Origin: Sphingomonas sp. CROZ-RG-20F-R02-07
GTDB taxonomy: Bacteria; Pseudomonadota; Alphaproteobacteria; Sphingomonadales; Sphingomonadaceae
Assembly (NCBI RefSeq): GCF_022662335.1
Contig: NZ_JAKNQJ010000004.1
Span: 186,001 to 250,000 of the forward strand
Direction of reading: 5' to 3'
DNA: 64,000 bases
Part shown: one piece after another, positions 18,367 through 26,296 of the stretch
How positions within the stretch are numbered: position 1 is the stretch's first letter
Layout: every line of letters starts with the position of its first letter
The notes under the pieces: generated by a model
What the model was told of the DNA's origin: nothing
Database searches by the model: none
What the model saw: the letters and a program-made list of their open reading frames with translations, nothing else
Made by a program: the position numbers and the translations under genes

Positions 18367-19002
18367 TCAGCCCACCGCCTCGATCACCGCCGCGCGCAGT
18401 TCGGGGATGCCATAGCCGGTTTCGCTCGAGGTCTGCAGGATGTCCGGATGCGCGGCGGGACGCTTGCGCACCTCGTCCGCCATCGCCGCCAGCGTGACGG
18501 ACAATTCGGTCGGCTTCACCTTGTCGGTCTTGGTCAGGACCATGCGATAGCTGACTGCGGCCTTGTCGAGCATCTCCATGATCTCGCGATCGACGTCCTT
18601 GAGCCCGTGACGCGAATCGACCAGCACCAGCGTGCGCTTCAGCACGTCGCGACCGCGCAGGAAGTCGTTCACGAGGAACCGCCACTTCTTGACCATGTCC
18701 TTGGGCGCCTTGGCAAAGCCATAGCCCGGCATGTCGACCAAGCGAAACGCGAGCGGATCGCCCACGTCGAAGAAGTTCAATTCCTGCGTGCGCCCCGGCG
18801 TGTTGGACGTGCGCGCGAGCGCGTTGCGGCCGGCCAGCGCGTTCAGCAGCGACGATTTGCCGACATTGGAACGCCCCGCGAACGCCACCTCGGGTACGTC
18901 GGGCGCGGGGATATATTCCAGCGTCGGCGCCGATTTCAGAAACGCGATCGGCCCCGCGAAGAGCTTGCGCGCCGTCTCGATCTGCTCGGGTTCGAAGCTC
19001 AT
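18367..19002 (-). CDS. engB: Ribosome biogenesis GTP-binding protein YihA/YsxC
   Basis: A 211-residue TRAFAC GTPase needed for assembly of the large ribosomal subunit. G1 is GRSNVGKSSLLNAL near residues 42-55, G3 is DMPGYG and G4 is TKTDK; G5 falls in the TSSETGYG block. Its ATG at 19002 overlaps the end of yidC by four bases, so it is the last gene of the rpmH-rnpA-yidD-yidC-engB operon. That order is widespread in alphaproteobacteria. Confidence 0.95.
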   Translation of the reverse strand: MSFEPEQIETARKLFAGPIAFLKSAPTLEYIPAPDVPEVAFAGRSNVGKSSLLNALAGRNALARTSNTPGRTQELNFFDVGDPLAFRLVDMPGYGFAKAPKDMVKKWRFLVNDFLRGRDVLKRTLVLVDSRHGLKDVDREIMEMLDKAAVSYRMVLTKTDKVKPTELSVTLAAMADEVRKRPAAHPDILQTSSETGYGIPELRAAVIEAVG

Positions 19003-20699
19003 TTCGCCACCGGCGTCTTCAGCTGCGGATGACGTGCATAGAGCAGCTTCTGTTGCAGGATCGAGATGCAGTTGGTGGTGATCCAATAGACCTGCAGCCC
19101 GACCGCGAACGGCGCCATCACGAACATCAGCACCCAGGGCATGAACGCGAAGACCTGCTTTTGCGTATCGTCCATCGGCGTCGGGTTCAGGCGGAACTGG
19201 AAGAACATCGAGATGCCGAGCAGGATCGGCACGACACCGATTGCGATCATGTGCGGCGGCGTGAAGGGCAGGAGGCCGAACAGGTTCACCGGCGTCAGCG
19301 GATCGGGCGACGACAGATCCTTGATCCACAGGACGAAGGGCTGGTGCCGCATCTCGATCGTGATCATCAGCACTTTGTAGAGCGCGTAGAAGATCGGCAC
19401 CTGGATCAGCGTCGGCAGGCAGCCGGCGAGCGGATTGACCTTCTCCTGCTTGTAGAGCGCCATGATCTCCTGCTGCTGGCGCGGCTTGTCGTCCTTGTAG
19501 CGTTCCTGGAGCGCCTTCATCTTCGGCTGGATGGCGCGCATCGCCGCCATCGAGGCGAACTGGCGCTGCGCGATCGGGAACATCACCGCGCGGATCGTCA
19601 GCGTCAGCAGGATGATGGCGAGGCCGAAATTGCCGACGATGTGGAACAGCCAGTCGAGATAGGTGAAGATCGGCTTTTCGACGATTTCGAAGTAACCCCA
19701 GTCGATCGCCTTGTCGAATTTCGGGATACCCGCGGCTTCGTAGCGCTGGAGCGTCTTCACTTCCTTGGCGCCCGCGAAGAAGCGCGTCGTCTGGGTGACG
19801 GCTTTGCCCGGCGCGAGCAGCTTGGGGCTGAGCGTGTAATCGCCCTGATAGGTGGTGTTCGCACCGGCGCGGAACTGGCCGTCGAACGTCGCGCCCTGAT
19901 CGGGCACCAGCGCGGTCAGCCAATATTTGTCCGCAAAGCCGAGCCAGCCGCCCTGCGTCGAGAAATGCTGCGGCGCGCTGTCGAGATCCTTGAACTTGTA
20001 CCCGTAATCCGCGCTGCCCTCGTGCACCGAGGTGGGGCCGGTATGATTCTGCCAGGTGGAGGCATCCTTCGAGACGCCCGACCGGTTGACGAAGCCGTAC
20101 GGCGCAACCGGCACGGGTGCGGCGCCGGCGTTCAGCACCGTTTGCTGCACCGTGAACATATAGTCGGAATCGACCGACAGCGTGATGCGGAAGCGCTGGC
20201 CGGTGGCGTTCGCCGCGTCGAGCGTCACGGGATGGCCGGGCGACAGCAGCGTTCCGGTCGCCTTCCACACCGTGTCGGCGGACGGCGGCTTCAGCCCCTC
20301 GTCACGCCAGCCGAATCCGGCGAAATAGGCTTCGGGCGCGCCGGCCGGGGAAAGGAGGCGGATCGGCGCGGAGTTCTTCGCGATCGTTTCCTTGTAATCC
20401 ACCAGAACGAGATCGTCGATCCGCGCGCCCTTCAGGTTGAGCGAGCCCCGGATCTTGGGCGTCTCGATCCGGACGCGGGGCGTCTCGCCCAGCACGACCG
20501 CGCGGTCGCGCATCGCGGCGGGGCCGTCGGCGGTGGGATCGGCGTTCGGGTTGGCGACGATCTTCGTCTTGCCGTCCGCGATCTTGGTCACGGGCGGATT
20601 GGCGGTCGGGAAGAATTTGCCCTGGATCAGCGGCCAGCCGAACAGGATCAGCGCCGCGATCACCGCGAACACCACGAAGTTCTGACGATCGTCTTTCAC
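18999..20699 (-). CDS. yidC: Membrane protein insertase YidC
   Basis: A 566-residue Gram-negative YidC/Oxa1 protein. An N-terminal membrane anchor (NFVVFAVIAALILFGWPLI) is followed by the large periplasmic P1 domain (about residues 60-340). The conserved insertase core begins at FGLAIILLTLTIRAVMFPIA, with cytoplasmic coiled coil QPKMKALQERYKDDKPRQQQEIMALYK and later membrane helices up to the C-terminus. The positively charged groove residue is the Arg of LTIRAV. The start is GTG 20699. It lies 16 bp after yidD and overlaps engB. Confidence 0.95.
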   Translation of the reverse strand: MKDDRQNFVVFAVIAALILFGWPLIQGKFFPTANPPVTKIADGKTKIVANPNADPTADGPAAMRDRAVVLGETPRVRIETPKIRGSLNLKGARIDDLVLVDYKETIAKNSAPIRLLSPAGAPEAYFAGFGWRDEGLKPPSADTVWKATGTLLSPGHPVTLDAANATGQRFRITLSVDSDYMFTVQQTVLNAGAAPVPVAPYGFVNRSGVSKDASTWQNHTGPTSVHEGSADYGYKFKDLDSAPQHFSTQGGWLGFADKYWLTALVPDQGATFDGQFRAGANTTYQGDYTLSPKLLAPGKAVTQTTRFFAGAKEVKTLQRYEAAGIPKFDKAIDWGYFEIVEKPIFTYLDWLFHIVGNFGLAIILLTLTIRAVMFPIAQRQFASMAAMRAIQPKMKALQERYKDDKPRQQQEIMALYKQEKVNPLAGCLPTLIQVPIFYALYKVLMITIEMRHQPFVLWIKDLSSPDPLTPVNLFGLLPFTPPHMIAIGVVPILLGISMFFQFRLNPTPMDDTQKQVFAFMPWVLMFVMAPFAVGLQVYWITTNCISILQQKLLYARHPQLKTPVAK

Positions 20700-20715
20700 G
20701 GCTAGGCCCCAATCT

Positions 20716-20928
20716 TCATGGAACGGGATCGGGTCCGTACCCGCCCCATGGATGACAGCGCGCGATGCGCTTTGCCGCCAGCCAGCTCCCTCTGGCCGCG
20801 CCATAGCGGCGAAGCGCGGTGATTGCATAGGCCGAACAGGAGGGCTGGAACCGGCATGAGGATGGCAGGATCAACGACGGCCCGAGCTGCCAACCCCGCG
20901 CGAGGAGGATCAGCAGGCGCGCGATCAC
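20716..20928 (-). CDS. yidD: Membrane protein insertion efficiency factor YidD
   Basis: A 70-residue YidD protein with the family signature CRFQPSCSAYAITALRRYG and RIARCHPWGGYGPDPVP; the three conserved cysteines are present. It assists YidC in inserting membrane proteins. Its ATG overlaps the rnpA stop by four bases, which fits the conserved rnpA-yidD-yidC order. Confidence 0.93.
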   Translation of the reverse strand: MIARLLILLARGWQLGPSLILPSSCRFQPSCSAYAITALRRYGAARGSWLAAKRIARCHPWGGYGPDPVP

Positions 20929-21251
20929 CGGCGCACCTTGCCGAGCGCCTTGGCCAGTTCCCGCCGCAGGTCGCCATAATCGCGCTCGATCCCGCCGTTG
21001 CGGCCGATCAGAACGTGATCCGCGCCCGCGATGCCGTTTTCCGGCAGCAGCTCGCGCGCCAGCGATCGCAGCCGCCGCTTCATGCGGTTGCGCACCACGG
21101 CGTTGCCGACTTTCTTGGTGACGGTGAAGCCGACGCGCATCGTGTCGTCACCGTCCTTGCGCGCGCGCACCAGCAGGACGAATCCCGGCATCGGCGCCCG
21201 CTTTCCCCCGTTGGCCGCCAGGAAATCCCGGCGGCGCGTGAGGATGTTCAG
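20925..21251 (-). CDS. rnpA: Ribonuclease P protein component; start codon non-canonical or inside/upstream of rpmH
   Basis: The RnpA core begins [21 protein letters not shown] and includes [23 protein letters not shown], the RNA-binding RNR motif that helps the P RNA process tRNA precursors. No ATG, GTG or TTG lies in frame close to this core. Either translation starts at CTG 21251, whose last two bases begin the rpmH TGA, giving 108 residues with a weak AAGAAG eight bases upstream, or it starts at ATG 21389, seven bases before the rpmH ATG. The second choice would give a 154-residue RnpA with rpmH wholly inside it in another frame. I list the short form because its length is normal for the family. 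Confidence 0.88.
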   Translation of the reverse strand: MNILTRRRDFLAANGGKRAPMPGFVLLVRARKDGDDTMRVGFTVTKKVGNAVVRNRMKRRLRSLARELLPENGIAGADHVLIGRNGGIERDYGDLRRELAKALGKVRR

Positions 21252-21382
21252 GCCGACAGCTTCTTGCGGCCGCGGTTGCGGCGGGCGCGAATCACGCTCC
21301 GTCCGCCGACCGTCGCCATCCGTGCGCGAAAGCCGTGACGGCGGGTGCGCACCAGGTTGCTCGGCTGAAAGGTCCGCTTCAT
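21248..21382 (-). CDS. rpmH: 50S ribosomal protein L34
   Basis: A 44-residue L34, reading [20 protein letters not shown] and ending [10 protein letters not shown], which is textbook for this protein. The AGGA ribosome site lies eight bases before the ATG. It is the first gene of the rnpA-yidD-yidC-engB operon. The gene is short and easily missed between its neighbours. The rnpA frame runs through it in the +1 register. Confidence 0.95.
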   Translation of the reverse strand: MKRTFQPSNLVRTRRHGFRARMATVGGRSVIRARRNRGRKKLSA

Positions 21383-21446
21383 CGTTCATGTCCTGATCGT
21401 ACGAATGAAAAGGGCCGCCACGCGGGACGGCCTTTGTTGGCGGCAG

Positions 21447-21475
21447 CGCATAGGCAAGACGGGGCGCCAAGTCAA
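21447..21475 (-). promoter_or_regulatory. Probable sigma-70-type promoter of the rpmH operon
   Basis: On the minus strand TTGACT (21475-21470) and TATGCG (21452-21447) are separated by 17 bases, a good match to a housekeeping promoter, about 65 bp before the rpmH ATG. The -35 box contains the TGA stop of the PGPGW-type gene. Between promoter and ATG a GGCCG/CGGCC hairpin could form in the leader. Confidence 0.6.
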
Positions 21476-21771
21476 TTCGCTCCGGGCGGTCCGATGTCGC
21501 GGGTGCGGGCATGCCGCCGCCGCGCACTCGGCCGGCGCATGGCGCGATCGACCAGGTTCCCCGTCCGCGGCCAGCGCCGCTTCAGCCGGGCCCAGCGCAC
21601 CTTGGCGCGGTAGGAGTTGCGCAGGATCAGGATCAGTCCGCCCGCGAACAGGAATATCCCGCCCGGCCCGGGCAGCGGCCCCACCACCCCTGCGCCCACG
21701 ATCAGGACGCCGCCGAGGACGAGCTGGGCGATCCGCATCGCGGGGTGACGGGGTGGGCGCATCGCCGCCAT
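21472..21771 (-). CDS. Small PGPGW-type transmembrane protein
   Basis: A 99-residue protein with a hydrophobic hairpin (IAQLVLGGVLIVGAGVVGPLPGPGGIFLFAGGLILIL) split by the VGPLPGPGG turn that gives the PGPGW family its name, here with the last Trp missing. A strongly basic tail follows (YRAKVRWARLKRRWPR). ATG 21771 begins MAAMRPPRHPAMRIAQ; the second in-frame ATG eleven codons later is also possible. Function is unknown; it probably sits in the inner membrane. It shares the strand of the rpmH operon and ends in that operon's -35 box. Confidence 0.7.
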   Translation of the reverse strand: MAAMRPPRHPAMRIAQLVLGGVLIVGAGVVGPLPGPGGIFLFAGGLILILRNSYRAKVRWARLKRRWPRTGNLVDRAMRRPSARRRHARTRDIGPPGAN

Positions 21772-21864
21772 GTGGCTCCGGTGTGTTGCGGCGGCAAGAC
21801 GGCGCCGGTGGCGCGCCCTGCAAAACCGCTTATGAACGGCGGCTGACGATGGGCATTCGGGGGT

Positions 21865-22712
21865 GTGCGCGTGGCGACGATCGTATCGACGGTGGCGTAT
21901 CTGGGGCTGGAGGCGCGCGCCGTCGAGGTGCAGGTGCAGCTCATCCCGGGGCTTCCCGCCTTCAACGTCGTCGGTCTGGGCGACAAGGCGGTGGGGGAAA
22001 GCCGCGAGCGGGTGCGTGGCGCGATCGCCGCGATGGGCCTCGCGCTGCCGCCCAAGCGGATCGCGGTAAACCTTTCGCCCGCCGATCTGCCCAAGGAGGG
22101 ATCGCATTTCGACCTGCCGATCGCGCTCGCGCTGCTCGGCGCGATGGGCATCGTCGATGTCGAGACGCTGGCGGACTATGTCGTGGTGGGCGAACTGGGG
22201 CTCGACGCACGGATCGCACCGTCGCCGGGCGTGCTGCTCGCCGCGCTCCACGCATCGGCAGAAGGGAAGGGGCTGGTCTGCCCTGCGGCGCAGGGATCGG
22301 AAGCGGCCTGGGCCGGATCGATCGAGGTGGTCGCCGCGCCCGATCTCCTCGGCCTCATCAACCATTTCAAGGGTCACGGGCTGCTTCGCCCACCGGAACC
22401 GGGCGAAGCGGACGATGTCGTGCACGGGCCGGACCTGCGCCAGGTGAAGGGGCAGGAGACCGCCAAGCGGGCGCTCGAGATCGCAGCGGCCGGCGGCCAC
22501 AACCTGTTGATGTGCGGGCCGCCGGGCGCGGGAAAGTCGCTGATGGCGGCGTGTCTGCCGGGAATATTGCCGCCGCTCGATGCGGCCGAGGCGCTGGAGG
22601 TGTCGATGGTGCAGTCGGTGGCGGGGACGCTCGCGAACGGACGCCTGACCCGCAATCGCCCGTTTCGCAGCCCGCATCATTCGGCCTCCATGGCGGCGCT
22701 GACGGGCGGCGG
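21865..22712 (+). pseudogene. comM: comM (yifB), 5' part, interrupted by the transposon
   Basis: This is the first 282 codons of a YifB/ComM-family Mg-chelatase-like AAA ATPase. It reads TIVSTVAYLGLEARAVEVQV, then RIAVNLSPADLPKEGSHFDLP, Walker A MCGPPGAGKSLMAA, and PFRSPHHSASMAALTGGG, where it is cut. ComM is a hexameric helicase that extends branch migration during transformation-related recombination. Without the insert and one copy of the 5-bp duplication the two parts join in frame to a 504-residue protein. GTG 21865 or GTG 21871 is the start. As it stands the frame runs 71 codons into the element and stops at 22926. Confidence 0.93.
22708..22712. repeat. Target-site duplication, left copy (GGCGG)
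   Basis: GGCGG directly before the element's TGTGGA end is repeated directly after its other end at 50787-50791. Removing one copy and the element restores an unbroken comM frame (LTGGG-LKVKPGEV). A 5-bp duplication is the hallmark of Tn7/Tn5053/Mu-type DDE transposition. Confidence 0.93.
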
Positions 22713-22800
22713 TGTGGACGCCCCACCTTACTCTGCATCAGCCCACCTTACTCTGCATCAGTCTACCTTACTTTGCAGCAGGGGCCCTTCCTTGCAGCGT
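22713..22800 (+). repeat. Left transposon end: terminal inverted repeat and three 20-bp tandem repeats
   Basis: After the terminal TGTGGACG (22713-22720), three repeats follow in an exact 20-bp period: 22721-22740, 22741-22760 and 22761-22780. They share the core CCACCTTACTCTGCATCA, with changes in the third. A decayed fourth copy sits at 22781-22800. The core resembles right-end repeats of the form CCCATGTTACATTGCACC. These are the expected TniA (TnsB-like) binding sites. Confidence 0.85.
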
Positions 22801-22931
22801 GGGGACGGCTGTGAACATCCATGTTCTCGCCGCGCCCGCCGAAGAACGATTGCACTCGATGGACCTCCGTTGCACCGAGATATTTTAAGATGGCCAGTTG
22901 CGTTGCTCATGACGATGCTTTGTTAGTATCG

Positions 22932-24221
22932 ATGGAACGAAAGCGGGGAACAGTCTCTGGCGGCCCTGATGATCCTGCGCGCCCTTGGCCGATGAGAGTT
23001 GATCCGGCCGAAGGAGAGGCGCTCTCGTCATGGTTAAGCCGCATCGCTTTGTTATACAAAGTCGCCTACCCAGATCTGTTAGAACGATATCTTGGCGTTA
23101 GTAAAAATGACGGTGATATCAATCTTACAGAAGACCTAAACCTCATCAATCGGATCGCCCAGTTGTCCCGGGTCCCATTCGATAAAGTCAGAGCGATGAC
23201 TTTCCGAGGGATGGTGCCGTTATCCTTTGGAAAGGGACTTGGCAGTTTCGCTGATTACGTTTTAGAGCAGACGGTGTTGCTTAGAAGCTGGGGGCGTTGG
23301 GAAGGGATAGACGGCCAAACTTCCGACTGGCAGCCGTGGATATCTCATGGTCTGGTGCGTGCATGTCGGAAATGCGCCGCTTCAGATCAGGTCATCTTTG
23401 CGAGGTTGGAATGGTTACTGCCGATCATGCTGTCGTGTCCTAAACACGGATGCTATCTGGACGAGTGTTTTATCACCCCCGGCCGCTTCATCTCCTGGAA
23501 GGTGGCTCTACCGGGCAAGCCTAGTGCAGCAACACGGTTGCTCTACAAAACTACGTATCAAGCCATCGTTAGTGGCGTCACAACCGACTATACAGGGGCA
23601 AAGCCAGCGGCACTTTGGTTTAGAAAATTACGAACAGTCATCGAGGAGCTTGCTGCTCCAGCCTATGTTCATGGGGACGACCGAAAGATCATAAAGGCGC
23701 TTTGGTCTAATATCGGCGAGGACGCTCCATACGCAGTCCGCAAAACCTTTGAAAATATGAAATGGCAGGACCAGCTTAAAATATTACAAGTTGCAGCTTT
23801 CTCCATGAAGTACATGGGCGAAATGCTAATTTACCAGAAGAAGACTCTGCGTAAACAAGAGGCGGTCCGACGCGCTAAAGATATCAATATATATTTGGCT
23901 GGCGCAACGTCGTCGTATAGCTGGCAAAAGAATCTAGGCTACGGAGGCTATAAACGGGCAGTAGTCGATCCGATCTACGCCTCGTTATTACGATCAACCC
24001 TTTACTGGTATGATGATGTAAGTATCGAGCGTGCTTGCAAAGTGGAAGAATATCTAACGGCAAGGGGTGTGACGAGATATGCTATCCGGGAGATCAGGCT
24101 TGTTGAGCAGAAAGGCAATCATGAATCCTCCATCATCTACTTCGGCCTGCCAGAAGATGGCTCTTGGAGCGATGTGAGGAGCGGAATCGCTAACAATCGC
24201 ATCCTGCGAGGGATGGACTAA
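22932..24221 (+). CDS. tniQ: TniQ/TnsD-family transposition protein, left-end copy
   Basis: About 429 residues. The TniQ domain starts PAEGEALSSWLSRIALLYKV, and zinc-binding pairs follow (ACRKC, near residue 145, and SCPKHGCYL). The C-terminal part beyond the domain is about 100 residues longer than the right-end TniQ. TniQ proteins recruit the TniA/TniB machinery to a target; the longer TnsD type reads a specific attachment site. Because the element lies in comM, this copy is a reasonable candidate target selector (inference). ATG 22932 is preferred; in-frame ATGs at 22890 and 22821 would reach into the end repeats. The gene is AT-rich compared with everything downstream. Confidence 0.75.
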   Translation: MERKRGTVSGGPDDPARPWPMRVDPAEGEALSSWLSRIALLYKVAYPDLLERYLGVSKNDGDINLTEDLNLINRIAQLSRVPFDKVRAMTFRGMVPLSFGKGLGSFADYVLEQTVLLRSWGRWEGIDGQTSDWQPWISHGLVRACRKCAASDQVIFARLEWLLPIMLSCPKHGCYLDECFITPGRFISWKVALPGKPSAATRLLYKTTYQAIVSGVTTDYTGAKPAALWFRKLRTVIEELAAPAYVHGDDRKIIKALWSNIGEDAPYAVRKTFENMKWQDQLKILQVAAFSMKYMGEMLIYQKKTLRKQEAVRRAKDINIYLAGATSSYSWQKNLGYGGYKRAVVDPIYASLLRSTLYWYDDVSIERACKVEEYLTARGVTRYAIREIRLVEQKGNHESSIIYFGLPEDGSWSDVRSGIANNRILRGMD

Positions 24222-24288
24222 CTTCAAAACCGTCCGCAAGTGCAAATCGCCTCCGTCCTTTAAGGTATACCCTTCATGGATGGATCGA

Positions 24289-24321
24289 TGCGACACAAAA
24301 TCGCGTCTCAAAACGGTCGCA
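24289..24321 (+). promoter_or_regulatory. Candidate resolution (res) subsite upstream of the resolvase gene
   Basis: The 172 bases between tniQ and the resolvase gene contain an inverted pair TGCGAC (24289-24294) and GTCGCA (24316-24321) around an AT-rich centre. A further TGCGAC lies near 24365. Resolvases of this family bind paired inverted sites just upstream of their own gene and act on such a res region. The same stretch must carry the promoter of the resolvase gene, and probably of the methyltransferase that overlaps it. Confidence 0.4.
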
Positions 24322-24393
24322 AAATGAATTGTGGAGCATATCGCGCGGATGGTCTAGAGCGTTCTGCGACACTTCACGCGGCCAGGATCGATC

Positions 24394-24966
24394 ATGGGCG
24401 AACTTTACGGATATGCGAGGGTTTCGACCGCCGGCCAGGACCTCACATTGCAGCGTTCTGCCTTGAAGGCCGCTGGTTGCGCGGTGATCCGGGAAGAAAA
24501 AGCGAGTGGGACTTCGCGGCAAGGGCGGCAAGAACTAGGCATCCTGTTAGAATTCCTGCGACCAGGGGATACGCTCGTGGTCACCCGCATCGACCGGCTG
24601 GCCCGGTCGATGCGGGATCTCCAAGACATCGTTCACTCGTTGAAGGATCGAGGGGTCTCGCTCCGCGCGACAGAGCAGCCGATCGATACATCGTCCGCTG
24701 CGGGGAAGGCGTTCTTGGACATGCTTGGCGTGTTCGCGGAGTTCGAGACTAACTTGCGACGCGAAAGACAGATGGAGGGGATCGCCGATGCCAAGGCGAG
24801 GGGGGTGTACGCCGGCAAAGGCCGTAAGCCGACCGTGGACGGCACGGAGGTTCGTAGGCTGAGGGCCGACGGCGAAAAGCCGTCGGCTATAGCACGCCAG
24901 CTCAATATTTCCCGAGCCTCGGTCTATCGGCACCTTGAAGGTCTTGCACAAGGCGCAAGCGCATGA
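24394..24966 (+). CDS. tniR: Serine resolvase (TniR-like)
   Basis: A 190-residue small serine recombinase. Catalytic Ser11 lies in YARVSTAGQD, the active-site arginines in VVTRIDRLARSM, and the conserved block in FAEFETNLRRERQMEGI. A C-terminal helix-turn-helix reads SAIARQLNISRASVYRHL. It resolves the cointegrates made by replicative transposition. Its last codons overlap the methyltransferase start (ATGA at 24963), so the resolvase and the cargo operon are probably co-transcribed and translationally coupled. Confidence 0.93.
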   Translation: MGELYGYARVSTAGQDLTLQRSALKAAGCAVIREEKASGTSRQGRQELGILLEFLRPGDTLVVTRIDRLARSMRDLQDIVHSLKDRGVSLRATEQPIDTSSAAGKAFLDMLGVFAEFETNLRRERQMEGIADAKARGVYAGKGRKPTVDGTEVRRLRADGEKPSAIARQLNISRASVYRHLEGLAQGASA

Positions 24967-26288
24967 AGTATAGCTTTGCCGACTTGTTTGCTGGTTGCGG
25001 CGGCCTCTCGTTGGGCTTGTCGCAGGCTGGACTTCAAGGGAAGTTCGCGATCGAGCGCGATCCAATGGCGTTCGAGACGTTTGCTACCAATTTTATCGAC
25101 CGTCGTACGCCGGGTATATCTTTCGACTGGCCAGCATGGCTCGAGCCGGAGGCATGGGACATCGAGCATCTGCTCGCCCAGCATAAGACTGACCTAATCG
25201 GATTACGCGGAACAATTGACGTTCTAGCCGGTGGACCACCATGCCAGGGGTTTAGTTTTGCGGGTCGGCGCGTCGAGGGTGATCCGCGTAACCTGCTCTT
25301 TGAAAAGTACGTAAACGTCGTCGAAGCCCTCCAGCCGCAGGCCCTCATCCTGGAGAACGTCCCCGGCATGCGAGTGGCCCATGCGCGCAGGAACGTCATT
25401 ACGCTCCCGATCGCGGGCGAGCAGGCTGAGAAGCCCAAGTCCTTCTATGACAAGCTCATCGATAGCCTCGACGTAGCTGGTTATAAGATGGAGGCCATGC
25501 TGGTCGACTCTTCGCGGTTCGGAGTACCACAGCGCCGCTCCCGTCTTATCGCCGTAGGCATCCGGAAGGACCTGTGCGAGTGGCTCGATGGCGGGATTGC
25601 CCGCATGTTCGTGCTGCTAGAAGAGGCTCGTGTAAATCAGCTCCGCGAGTTGGGCCTTCCCGAGGTCGTCAGTGCATCCAGCGCATTGTCGGATCTCGAA
25701 ACCAATGGCCGGGAGATGATCGATTGCGTTGACCCGGAATCCTCTAGGGGCTTCCGCGAGATCAAGTACGGCGCACCGACGACGCCCTACCAACGGCTCA
25801 TGCAGGCTGGGCTCGAGGGCGGCATGAATAGCATGCGACTAGCCCGGCATCGTGACGATGTCCGGGAGCGGTTCGGTCGCATCCTTGCAGAATGTCGCAA
25901 GGGCGTCCGCATGAATGACGAAAGTCGCAAGACGTACGGACTAAAAAAGCACCGCATCTATCCGATGGCTAGCGGGGAGCCCGCACCCACGGTCACGACC
26001 TTGCCGGACGACATCCTCCACTATTCCGAGCCGCGCATCCTGACCGTACGCGAAACCGCTCGATTGCAGTCTTTTCCAGATTGGTTCGAGTTCAAGGGAA
26101 AGTTCACGACAGGGGGTGACCGCCGGACCAAGGAGTGCCCGCGGTACACGCAGGTTGGAAATGCGGTCCCGCCGTATCTGGCCAGGGCGATTGGCGTTGC
26201 GGTGCGCACCCTTCTGGAGGAAGTCGCACTTACGAAGTCTGTGTTCGGCGACGATGCAGGGGATTTACCGGTCGCAGCGACGGCCTAG
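24963..26288 (+). CDS. DNA (cytosine-5-)-methyltransferase
   Basis: A 441-residue C5-cytosine methyltransferase. Motif I is ADLFAGCGGLSLG (residues 6-18), motif IV is GGPPCQGFSFAGRR with catalytic Cys94, motif VI is ENVPGM (131-136), motif VIII is SRFGVPQRRSRLI, and motif X ends RYTQVGNAVPPYLA. All motifs for transfer of a methyl group from S-adenosylmethionine to cytosine C5 are present. Its recognition sequence cannot be read from the protein. It is the first gene of a tightly packed run ending in vsr, and its start overlaps the resolvase stop. Confidence 0.93.
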   Translation: MKYSFADLFAGCGGLSLGLSQAGLQGKFAIERDPMAFETFATNFIDRRTPGISFDWPAWLEPEAWDIEHLLAQHKTDLIGLRGTIDVLAGGPPCQGFSFAGRRVEGDPRNLLFEKYVNVVEALQPQALILENVPGMRVAHARRNVITLPIAGEQAEKPKSFYDKLIDSLDVAGYKMEAMLVDSSRFGVPQRRSRLIAVGIRKDLCEWLDGGIARMFVLLEEARVNQLRELGLPEVVSASSALSDLETNGREMIDCVDPESSRGFREIKYGAPTTPYQRLMQAGLEGGMNSMRLARHRDDVRERFGRILAECRKGVRMNDESRKTYGLKKHRIYPMASGEPAPTVTTLPDDILHYSEPRILTVRETARLQSFPDWFEFKGKFTTGGDRRTKECPRYTQVGNAVPPYLARAIGVAVRTLLEEVALTKSVFGDDAGDLPVAATA

Positions 26289-26296
26289 GGGGGATA

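Noticed and set aside
18367..20268. YidC-EngB read as one fused protein from the minus-strand frame ending at 18367
   Set aside because: YidC is in a different frame; EngB starts at ATG 19002 with its normal N-terminus, overlapping yidC by four bases.
22721..22800. Tandem short repeats could be taken for the start of a CRISPR array
   Set aside because: The repeats abut in a 20-bp period without spacers, lie exactly at the transposon end and match the other end; no cas genes are present.
22713..22926. Read-through tail of ComM into the element as a functional fusion
   Set aside because: The 71 extra codons run through end repeats and show no protein-like pattern; Walker B is missing, so the product cannot be active.
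26135..26296. Upstream extension of the 703-residue ATPase
   Set aside because: It overlaps the methyltransferase's conserved C-terminal motif in another frame; ATG 26297 has a strong ribosome site.
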